This document shows positions 7,059-14,038 of a stretch of 14,038 nucleotides of DNA, piece after piece. The stretch lies in contig AUXH01000510.1 of NCBI GenBank assembly GCA_000482145.1, positions 1 to 14,038 on the forward strand. Reading direction: 5' to 3'. Position 1 is the stretch's first letter. Each line of letters opens with the position of its first letter. The notes beneath the pieces were generated by a model. It was not told the origin of the DNA. It made no database searches and was given only the letters and a program-made list of their open reading frames with translations. Both the position numbers and the translations under genes were made by a program. Source of the DNA: Strigomonas culicis (lineage: Eukaryota > Euglenozoa > Kinetoplastea > Trypanosomatida > Trypanosomatidae).

Positions 7059-8051
7059 ATGCTATTAGGATATCCCATCAAGCAGGCAGCGGCGAAGGAG
7101 CTGCTCTACGGCGGCGTCCGCATCCAGCACCTCCGCCCGACGCCCTTCCCCCTCCAGAGGCTTCAGAGCGAGAAGCTGCACTTGCCCACGCAACACGAAC
7201 TGCGCAACGCCGAGGACGCGTCCCTCCTACAGCTCCAGCTCCCGCGGAATTATGCCGCCGGTGGCGGCGGTGAGGGCGACCACCACAACTTCTTCCAGTT
7301 TTACAACCAAGTGAATCTGAACATCGCCCGGCAGGCCGGGGATGGGGCGGACGATGCGGCGGCGGCGGCGGGCAGCAGCCCGTCGCGGCCGCGCGCGGCC
7401 GCGCGGCTGCACGGCCTTGCGCGCGGCTACCAGATGCAGGAAGCCATGGCGGCCGCGCACCACCCGGAGCGCCACTTCACCTCCTCCCTGCCAACCATCC
7501 GCGGCGACACGAACAACACGCTCGGCTTCGCGCTCTTCTATCGCAACGTGCCCCACAAGATCAAGAACGCGTGCGTGGAGCTGCGGCAGCGCGACTGTCG
7601 CGCTCGGCTGCGGGATCTCCAGCGCTGCCTCGCGCGCGGCGCCGCGGTGCGGTACCCGCTGTCCGCCGCGGGGGGTGGGCGGGCGGCCATCGCCGCATCG
7701 CACGCGCACCTCCGCGGCGGCCCCGCGCACCCGCCGCCGTCTGCGCTGAGCATTCTGACGCGGCCGGTGGATCTTGCGCCGGCGGCGGCAGCAGCACGGA
7801 CGCTCCGCGACGTGGCGCGTGGCGGGGCCGCGCCGGCGGCGGGCGCGCGGGCGTGGAGGCCGCTGCAGGTGATCAAACCGGTGGCGGTGAACTACAACTA
7901 CAGCATCCGTGGCAGCGGCACACGCTCGCCGCACGCGCAGCTGTATCAGGAGCGGCTGGACCAGAAGGGCTTTGGGTGGAAGCGCAAGTCTCGGTCGCTG
8001 TGGCAGCAGGACGTGGCCACCGCCGGCTTCCGCCCGCACCGGTACTTTTAG
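7059..8051 (+). CDS. GC-rich basic protein of unknown function
   Basis: I do not recognise this 330-residue protein. The start is the first ATG after the acceptor, and the frame stays open through very GC-rich sequence that also leaves other frames open. This frame is chosen because its N- and C-terminal blocks have a balanced, protein-like composition. Three better-looking blocks are separated by Ala/Gly/Pro/Arg-rich linkers: residues 1-96 (hydrophobic and Leu-rich, with HHNFFQFYNQVNLNIAR near the end), 134-210 (containing TLGFALFYRNVPHKIKNAC and a basic helix with paired Cys), and 269-330, which is Arg/Lys/aromatic-rich and ends in GFRPHRYF. No signal peptide, membrane helix or catalytic motif is evident. 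The basic character would fit an RNA- or ribosome-associated role or a cytoskeletal one, but nothing decides this. Confidence 0.8.
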   Translation: MLLGYPIKQAAAKELLYGGVRIQHLRPTPFPLQRLQSEKLHLPTQHELRNAEDASLLQLQLPRNYAAGGGGEGDHHNFFQFYNQVNLNIARQAGDGADDAAAAAGSSPSRPRAAARLHGLARGYQMQEAMAAAHHPERHFTSSLPTIRGDTNNTLGFALFYRNVPHKIKNACVELRQRDCRARLRDLQRCLARGAAVRYPLSAAGGGRAAIAASHAHLRGGPAHPPPSALSILTRPVDLAPAAAAARTLRDVARGGAAPAAGARAWRPLQVIKPVAVNYNYSIRGSGTRSPHAQLYQERLDQKGFGWKRKSRSLWQQDVATAGFRPHRYF

Positions 8052-8218
8052 GAAGAAGTTACTTCTGTTTGTGTTTATCGGTGTTTTGTTGTTGTTGTTG
8101 CTGTTGTTATTTTTTACATATCATTCTTTTCTTGGGGTTTGTTTTTGTGTGTCCCTTTTTTGAATGCCTGAGTCCCGACGGGTTGGTGTAAGTGTAAGGA
8201 TTAATAATTGTAAATGCT

Positions 8219-8236
8219 ATTATATATATATATATA
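8219..8236. repeat. (TA)n microsatellite
   Basis: About nine consecutive TA units in the spacer after the 7059-8051 gene. Confidence 0.9.
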
Positions 8237-8328
8237 TGTAAGAGAGGTGGAGGAGATGCTTCTATACTTGTAGTTTCCTAGAATCCATTATGTGACTGTC
8301 AGTCAATATCAGTTTCTTATTTTTTTTA

Positions 8329-8477
8329 TTTCCTTCTCTCTCTCACTCACTCTCTCTCTATCTCTATGATTTGTTTTGTTTCGTTGAAGATCAAACTTAT
8401 TCTTCAGTTTGTCTACTCTCATTTTTTCTCCATTCCTTCCACTTTTCTTTCTTTCTCATCTTTTTTTTCTGGTGTAG
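8329..8477 (+). promoter_or_regulatory. Long polypyrimidine tract with distal AG acceptor candidate
   Basis: Two pyrimidine-rich stretches (about 8329-8365 and 8408-8470) lead to GGTGTAG with AG at 8476-8477. It is as strong as the acceptors that directly precede genes, but the next credible ATG-initiated gene starts 915 bases later. It could be a distal acceptor for the RNA-binding protein mRNA or for a non-coding transcript. Confidence 0.5.
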
Positions 8478-9261
8478 CTTATCGATTGCAAACCTGAAAA
8501 AAAAAACAGAACGTAAGAAGAAAACAAGAATTATTCCACGTGGACCACTTTTTTATTATTATATATAAAAAAAAACAATAATAATAAACTAAAAGAGTCT
8601 TGAAAAGAATACACTTTTTTTTTACTTCCATTTTTGTTGTTTTTTGTTCCTTCAGTCCTTTTTCTTTTTTTTCTTTGCTTCGTTTTTTACTTCTGAACAT
8701 TTTTGTTATTTTGCTGTGAACCTTTTGTTTACTATTATTATTGTTATTATTAGTTTCTTGGATTTTTATTGATTCATTTATTTGTTTTTTTGTTTTTATT
8801 CTCTCTGTGCCCGTGTCCACAATTCCCTTTGTTCTACAAAACTAGTTAACTTTTTTCTTCAGATTATCTTCTTTTCTTGTGTCTAGTTGAAAAGAAAAAA
8901 AAAATCTAAGAGAAAAAGTTAAACTATACAAAAAAAAGAGAAACGAAAGGACAAAAAAAAATAATAATAATAAAAGTGATAATACAGCGCACAAACGATT
9001 AAAAAAAAAAGAAACAATAAAAATACAAAAGAAACTAATTCTTGTATATACAGTCAACCTTTTCAATAGGAAAAAAAAGGAGAAAAAAAACAAATATTCG
9101 AGCAAAAATTGTCAGTAGAGTTGTTGTTATTATTATTATTATTCCTCAAACAGCTCTTTTATATACGTAATCAAAAAAAAACGCGGTAGTAGTGATAATA
9201 ATAAAAATAACAATAAGAAGGCAATAGAACAAGGATCCTACACACATTTTTATCTCAACGA

Positions 9262-9360
9262 TTCTCTTTTTTTTTTTTTTTCGTTTACTTACGAGCAAGG
9301 CACGACATCACTGACATCCTCTCTCGTCTGTGTAGTGTGTCTTTATCCTCTTCTAAACAG
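9262..9360 (+). promoter_or_regulatory. Proximal spliced-leader acceptor region for the RNA-binding protein
   Basis: A tract containing T15 or more (9262-9290) is followed by AG at 9294-9295. A further C/T-rich stretch offers AG at 9334-9335 and 9359-9360. All lie before the first ATG at 9393, giving leaders of about 97, 57 or 32 bases that end in an A13 run just before the start codon. Confidence 0.65.
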
Positions 9361-9392
9361 AAAAAGAGTACATAAGTAAAAAAAAAAAAAGA

Positions 9393-10961
9393 ATGCACGT
9401 TTATACTGCCCCCGCCGCGCTGGAACAGCAGCCGCAGCCGATACAGTTCCACTTTCAGACCCCTCCGGCATCCTTTCAAAATCATCCTTCAACGCACAAC
9501 AACGCGAACGTTAATAATAATAATAATAATAATACAGTCTTTCAAATTCATAACAACCCCAGCTTCAACACTGGTCACCCTTCATCCCTCTCGTACGTGA
9601 CGACGACGGGCACGCCGAATGATTATGTCAATATGTCGTTTTCGCAAAACGCAAACATGTCCGGCACCAGCAACGGCAACATGGTATTTGTATACATGCC
9701 TATGGCGATGGACGGTAACACGAACAACAAAATGAATGCCACGACGACCACCACCACCGCCGCACCCAATGCCAACAATTATTTCATGATTAACAACAAT
9801 AACAATAACAATAACAATAATAATATGACCAACCATCCGCCACTGAACCACAACCAGCAACCGTACTCTGTGATGCTGCAGTCGGTGAACGGCGCGCCGC
9901 CGCACGCGCCGTCCGCAAACTCCGGCAAAGTCTACTTCCTGAGCACCGGTGCGCCAAGCAATCTGAACTCGCCGCCGACCGCGGTGCTTCAGCCGCCGCC
10001 GCACATTTCCTCACCCCCACAGATGCCGCTCTTTGCGGTGCCGCTGCCCGGCGGCCTCCCGCCACCGCAGCAGCAGCCGTGGCTGGCCGCAGCCGCGCGG
10101 CCGGCCTACGCACCGTCACGCATGCTCCACGGCAACAGCCACAGCCACCACCGCCAGGCGCCGATGCACCACCTCGGGAGTGCCTGCGGCAGCGCGCCGC
10201 CGGCGTCGGCGAAGCCGCCCAAAAAGATGAATTCCAACGGCGGCGGTGGCAAGGGCGGCGCCGCAGCGGTGGTGCATGAGGGTCGCACCTTTGAGGAGGA
10301 CCCCGTCCCGCTCTTTGCACACAAGAACCAGCTCATCGTCAACTTTCTCTCGCAGAAGCTCAGCAACGACGAGTTCAAGGCGCTCTTCCGGCAGTTCGGT
10401 GCAATCGACGAGGCGCAGACGCACATCATTTACGACTACCGCCACGCGCACCCGCGGCTGGCCACTGTACTGCAGAGCGGCGGCGCGGCACCGGCGGACG
10501 CGGATGCGGAGGCGGCGCCGGCGGCGACAGGCCTCAACTGGAAGCTGCGCAGCAAGGGCTACGGCTTCGTGTACTACCTCGACGGCAGCAGCACCATCGA
10601 AGCGATGAAGCAGCTCAACGGGAAGGAGGTGTACGGCCGGAGGATCAAGGTGCGCTACGCGGAGCAGCAGCGCGAGGATGGCAACACCAGCACAAGCACC
10701 AGCGCACTTGCCAAGCCGGCGGAGTGCGAGCTGCAGCAGCAGCAGTCGGTGGCCACCGCTACCAGGCAGGGAAGCGACGCAGCCGTGAGCCACAACACCA
10801 CCAGTGCTACGGCGAATAAGGAGAACACGGAGACGGATAACTTTTCACTGAGTACGGAGGGCGGCGAGGAGGAAGAAGAGGAGGCCCTGCTGTACGAGAG
10901 AATAATGAATTTGAATTTCAAAATGTGTAATGATGAGGATGATGCGGACGGTGAGGCTTAA
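9393..10961 (+). CDS. Single-RRM RNA-binding protein with prion-like N-terminus
   Basis: This 522-residue protein has one RNA recognition motif at about residues 312-428, with RNP2 LIVNFL (314-319) and RNP1 KGYGFVYY (388-395). The aromatic positions of RNP1 (Tyr390, Phe392) are intact, so it should bind single-stranded RNA. Between beta-strand 2 (IIYD) and RNP1 lie about 39 residues, where roughly 8 are usual, forming an Ala/Asp/Glu-rich insertion. Residues 1-300 are disordered and Asn/Gln/Pro/Gly-rich, with Asn runs at 41-47 and 134-144, resembling low-complexity regions that promote RNP granules. After the RRM come Ser/Thr- and Gln-rich sequence and an acidic tail with Glu6. In kinetoplastids such proteins control mRNA stability and translation; the target is unknown here. 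The gene is flanked by unusually long non-coding DNA, suggesting its own mRNA may be heavily regulated. I cannot assign a named orthologue. Confidence 0.93.
   Translation: MHVYTAPAALEQQPQPIQFHFQTPPASFQNHPSTHNNANVNNNNNNNTVFQIHNNPSFNTGHPSSLSYVTTTGTPNDYVNMSFSQNANMSGTSNGNMVFVYMPMAMDGNTNNKMNATTTTTTAAPNANNYFMINNNNNNNNNNNMTNHPPLNHNQQPYSVMLQSVNGAPPHAPSANSGKVYFLSTGAPSNLNSPPTAVLQPPPHISSPPQMPLFAVPLPGGLPPPQQQPWLAAAARPAYAPSRMLHGNSHSHHRQAPMHHLGSACGSAPPASAKPPKKMNSNGGGGKGGAAAVVHEGRTFEEDPVPLFAHKNQLIVNFLSQKLSNDEFKALFRQFGAIDEAQTHIIYDYRHAHPRLATVLQSGGAAPADADAEAAPAATGLNWKLRSKGYGFVYYLDGSSTIEAMKQLNGKEVYGRRIKVRYAEQQREDGNTSTSTSALAKPAECELQQQQSVATATRQGSDAAVSHNTTSATANKENTETDNFSLSTEGGEEEEEEALLYERIMNLNFKMCNDEDDADGEA
9513..9533 (+). 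repeat. (AAT)7 encoding seven Asn
   Basis: Seven perfect AAT units, residues 41-47 of the RRM protein. Confidence 0.95.
9792..9824 (+). repeat. Mixed AAC/AAT run encoding eleven Asn
   Basis: Residues 134-144 of the RRM protein. Unlike the pure AAT runs, the codons largely alternate AAC and AAT, that is, a hexamer-like repeat. Confidence 0.93.
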
Positions 10962-11534
10962 AAGAAAAAAAAGGGATTACAAAAAAAAAGACAACGAAAA
11001 AGAAATGTATGGAAAAAAGGAAAGCAAAACAAAAATAAAAGATGATAATAAACATTCCATACTTGTCAAAACAAAAAAAAAGAAAATTACAGCGAAAAAA
11101 AAACTAATCAATGCCAGCGCTACTCTTTACTTCTTCATTAGCATTATTATTATTATTGCATGCTTCGATTTTTTCTTTCATTCATTTTGTTTTTCCAATC
11201 ATCATTACTATCATTATTACTAGCATTACTATTTGATTCTTGTCAGTCGTTTTTTCTTCTTTTTTTCCCTCTTTTGTTTTTTTTTATTTTTTGCTTTTCG
11301 CACTTCTCCTCTTTCCCCTTCTTACTATTATATAAACGTTTTTTGCGTTTGCCACGCTATTTTTTTTTCTTTTTTTCGTTATCCATATCATTGAAAGGGA
11401 TAATTATATAACCAAAAAAAAAAAGACCTATCAAACAACATCTATAGGCTTGAAAAAAAATATATATATCTGGAATCTAAAAAAAAAAGAAGAAATAATA
11501 AAGGTAATGTGACGTGTACATTTATACTCATATG

Positions 11535-11552
11535 TATATATATATATATATA
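11535..11552. repeat. (TA)n microsatellite
   Basis: About nine TA units within the right flank, close to two A-tract hairpin-like elements (11476-11490 and 11561-11577). Confidence 0.85.
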
Positions 11553-11580
11553 ATTAGGAAACTAAAAAAAAAAAAGTAAC

Positions 11581-11640
11581 CCTCATTCTCTCTTTTTTTC
11601 GTTCTTACTCTCCACCTCAATTTGTTTTTTCGATTTTTAG
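11581..11640 (+). promoter_or_regulatory. Orphan polypyrimidine tract with AG acceptor candidate
   Basis: Nearly 60 pyrimidine-rich bases end in TTTTTAG with AG at 11639-11640. No credible gene follows, so it is either unused, an acceptor for a non-coding RNA, or, as tracts coupled to polyadenylation, a mark of a 3' end upstream. Confidence 0.4.
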
Positions 11641-12289
11641 TTTACTGAACGGTCCAGTTCCTTTTTTTTTTCTTTGTGTGTCTTTTTTCTCCATTTTAAA
11701 CGTAATTGGTTATTTCTTTTCTTTGTTTTAGAGCGGTTTTGACCTCTTTTTTTTTCCGTGTTTTGTGTTTTTATATTACATGAAAAAAAAACAATAAAGG
11801 AAACGAAAAAAATTAATCATACTTCTTTTACATTGTTATTATTTCTCTTTTGGAAGAAGTATTTCTTTGCTTTCTCTCTTTTTCTTTTACTGTTCTGGAG
11901 CAACACAAATGACAGTAAAATATATTATTGTTGTATTTCTTTAGTTTACGTTTTTCTTTATTTATTTATTTTTGCTTCCTTTTCTTTTCATTTTTCGTCG
12001 TCTTCTGAATCTTTTTTGTTTTTTCTGTTTTGCTTTCACAGTTTAAACAAAAGAAAAAAAATGATAATTCTTTTTTTTTTGTATCTCGTCTATATACTTG
12101 CATACTTATATATATACTTGTTTCTGTCTTTCTCTTTTTTTTCTTTTTACAACCACACAGAAACAACAATACATATTGCTTTTCAGTTATTTAAAGTAAG
12201 TAATAAATAATTAATTATATACATGAGTGTGAAAGGATTTAAAAAAAAAAAACATGTATACGTACAATGGATTCATGTCTATATATAAT

Positions 12290-12330
12290 CGTGTGTATGT
12301 GTGTGTGTATGTGTGTGTGTGTGTATATAT
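12290..12330. repeat. 41-bp alternating purine-pyrimidine GT/AT tract
   Basis: Strict purine-pyrimidine alternation over 41 bases, made of GT units with a few AT units. A Z-DNA or slippage-prone microsatellite candidate, comparable to the one at 263-298 but without the CG-rich end. Confidence 0.85.
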
Positions 12331-13325
12331 CTTTCTCTCCCTCTATCGAAAAGAGAACCAATGAGAAGAAATAAAAAAGGAAGAAAAAGAAATATAAAGA
12401 ATTAAGCTCAGTGCATATATGTATTGTATGCATCTTTATGGAGAATAATCATAGTTATATCCTTGAGGTTGCCATTTTTTTTGTTTTTTATTCTTCTTTG
12501 TGTTCTTTTTCGCTGTTGTCGTCGCTAAGTGGTGTCTTCGATATTATTTTATTATTGCTATCACATCGTTTATTATTATGATTACTTTTGTTATTGTTCC
12601 TTTCTTTTTTGACTGTGGCTAAACAAAGTAAAATTCAAAAAGAAAAAAAAACAATAATAAAATGATTAACAATAATAATAAATCTGCAGTTTCGTATAGG
12701 TGCTGTTGGTACTTTTTTTATATATACTGTCTACTTTTTTTTTTGTAAAGTCACAATGAAAAATGCTTACAAAAAAGAAAAAAGGAAAAGAATTCAGAAT
12801 TATTCTTTTTTCCCTCTTCCTCTTCGGCTGGATTATATACCCCTTTTTTTTTGTTGTTCTGTTTTCAATCGACATCATTTCTGTTATTCCGTACATGTTT
12901 ATGATTCTTTTTCTTTTTACTATTATTACTAGGAGAAAAGTAAAGGTAACTGAAAAAAGTAATAAAAGAAATGTATATATGAATGTATAAGAAAACATTA
13001 AATGATTCGTTCCCCTCACTCCCTTCCCGCCAGCCCCATATTTACCTTTTGCTTCATTTTTTTTTTGACATTAATTGTTCTTTCTCTTTTTCTCTCTCAC
13101 ACTTTTATTTAGTTGATTCTCTCATTATTTTCTTATTCCTTCCTTTTGCTTGTTTGTTTCCCTTCCGGGCTTTTCTTTCTCTTATTTTTTTTTTTTGATG
13201 CGGTTGATACTTTATTTTTCTTTCACTTTTTTTTTCGATGTGTTCGTCTTAGAACGTTTCTTTGAGCGTGATTATTTTTTTTTGTTAGTGCTCTTTTTTT
13301 TTCCGATTGCTTTTTATTTATTAAT

Positions 13326-13342
13326 TGATTGATTGATTGATT
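13326..13342. repeat. (GATT)4 tetranucleotide repeat
   Basis: About four tandem GATT units in the right flank, just before a small palindrome (ACCAAAA with TTTTGGT, 13349-13370). Confidence 0.8.
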
Positions 13343-13984
13343 TCCTATACCAAAAAAAATATATTTTGGTTCTATATACTTCTACTTTCTTTTGTTGTTA
13401 TACGTGCTCCTCATCGCACACCTGTCTCAGTTTAAGAAACGAAAAAAAAACGTTTTCCATGTTTTTTCTTTACATATTGATCGTAGCATGTATTCTACGG
13501 ATGAGCAAAAAATTGCTTTCTAAGATGGTGCGCTGCGAGAAGAAAAGAAAAAAAAAGAATTAAAAAACAAACAGCAAAAATAAAAGAAAAAAAGAAAACG
13601 AATGGAGTGAATGATAGAAAGTTATAATGACATCGATCTCGCTTCTATATCTTTCCTTTTTTGTCTTTTTAATCATTATATATCCTTCTACAAAAAAAAA
13701 TGGAAAACACAAAAGAGTAAATCTATAATAATTAAAAAAAAGCACAATTTAAAAAAAATGAATTTGTATTTGAATATGTTTTCCAATAGCAGTTTGTTCC
13801 CTTTTTCTGTTTCTCTTTTTGGATTGTATTCTTCCTATAAACATACTACAAAAATAGAAAACTGAAGAAGAAAAGAGTATGAATCTTTTTTGTCGTTGTT
13901 GTTCTTCCTTTTTTTTTTAATTTAATTATTCTTTTTTTTATTATTTTTTCCTATCTTCATAGGGATTGCATTTCATTGAGAAAT

Positions 13985-14004
13985 ACACATGCAATTGTAT
14001 GTGT
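13985..14004. repeat. 20-bp near-perfect palindrome centred on CAATTG
   Basis: ACACAT and ATGTGT flank a central CAATTG, with one mismatched pair (G opposite T) that would be a G-U pair in RNA. It is more complex than the surrounding A/T homopolymers; its role is unknown. Confidence 0.75.
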
Positions 14005-14038
14005 TGTAGATATTTAAAAAAAAAAATGAATAAAAAAA

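Larger units (their letters stand above)
8052..9392. other. 1.3-kb spacer upstream of the RNA-binding protein gene
   Basis: No supportable gene on either strand; the short open frames are low-complexity Lys/Asn or Phe/Leu/Ser strings. Contents in order: GTT repeats (about 8086-8109), a TA repeat (about 8219-8236), a long pyrimidine tract ending at AG 8477, alternating T-rich (8600-8870) and A-rich (8880-9110) blocks, an ATT repeat (about 9127-9143), and the proximal acceptor of the next gene. It may carry a long 5' leader. Confidence 0.75.
10962..14038. other. 3.1-kb gene-free low-complexity right flank
   Basis: No gene with convincing composition on either strand; the longest open frame (150 codons, from 11758) is a Phe/Leu/Ser-rich string of translated pyrimidine tracts. 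An A/G-rich block (10962-11110) follows the RRM gene stop codon and is succeeded by T-rich blocks. Pyrimidine tracts ending in AG occur at several places, for example AG 11639-11640 and 12184-12185. Also present are a TA repeat (about 11535-11552), a GT/AT alternating tract (12290-12330), a short GATT repeat (about 13326-13342) and small palindromes. It could be a very long 3' UTR, an intergenic region or the edge of a cluster boundary. Confidence 0.7.

Noticed and set aside
7227..8039. 270-codon open frame on the - strand
   Set aside because: Antisense to the 7059-8051 gene; very GC-rich DNA leaves several frames open. The + frame is preferred for its acceptor, first ATG and conserved-looking ends, though this is the least certain strand choice in the window.
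382..9360. Pyrimidine tract plus AG as 3' splice sites of ordinary introns
   Set aside because: All six coding sequences are intact single frames and each tract lies upstream of a start codon, so trans-splicing acceptors explain them better. No donor sites are needed.
11758..12210. 150-codon open frame in the right flank
   Set aside because: Its product is a Phe/Leu/Ser/Tyr string from T-rich DNA with no domain-like pattern; such frames are expected where stop codons are rare in pyrimidine tracts.
12763..13563. Several 60-76 codon frames in the right flank
   Set aside because: All are Phe/Leu/Lys-rich low-complexity strings; none has a plausible start context or domain-like composition.
1..14038. 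tRNA, rRNA, spliced-leader gene, CRISPR array, telomere repeats or transposon
   Set aside because: I saw no cloverleaf-type T-arm sequence, regular spacer-repeat array, telomeric hexamer, target-site duplication or transposase/reverse-transcriptase motif. This is by eye; a covariance-model scan would be decisive for RNAs.

Overview
This is nuclear DNA from a protist, most likely a kinetoplastid (trypanosomatid). Six intronless genes all lie on the + strand. Each starts at the first ATG after a pyrimidine tract followed by AG, the layout expected for polycistronic transcription with spliced-leader trans-splicing. Coding 3' portions are GC-rich and spacers are extremely A/T-rich (A/T homopolymers, AAT/ATT, TA and GT repeats). 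The genus cannot be settled from the sequence. Long Asn runs are a lineage trait but not diagnostic. The window has no spliced-leader gene, tRNA, rRNA, mobile element or CRISPR array that I can support.

Layout from left to right: a 556-base non-coding flank with a purine/pyrimidine-alternating tract; an Asn-rich coiled-coil protein of unknown function (557-2590); a second protein of unknown function with a disordered Asn-rich N-terminal half and a GC-rich, probably folded C-terminal half (2939-4894, with one undetermined base at 3941); COX19, a twin CX9C copper-related assembly factor for cytochrome c oxidase (5160-5558); FCF1/UTP24, the PIN-domain endonuclease of 18S rRNA maturation (5981-6667); a GC-rich basic protein of unknown function (7059-8051); a 1.3 kb spacer; a single-RRM RNA-binding protein with a prion-like N-terminus (9393-10961); and about 3.1 kb of gene-free, low-complexity DNA to the right edge.

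The genes do not form a pathway. Their adjacency is what a trypanosomatid directional cluster looks like, where neighbours share a transcript but not a function. Expression would be set after transcription, so the splice acceptors and the long A/T-rich flanks, especially around the RNA-binding protein, are the likely regulatory material.

The most useful leads are: a short hydrophobic motif occurring four times in the disordered half of the 2939-4894 protein, one copy resembling a PCNA-interacting peptide; an RRM with a greatly lengthened loop before RNP1; in-frame upstream extensions encoding hydrophobic leaders at two genes; and the long non-coding flanks of the RNA-binding protein. I see no convincing new multi-gene system.
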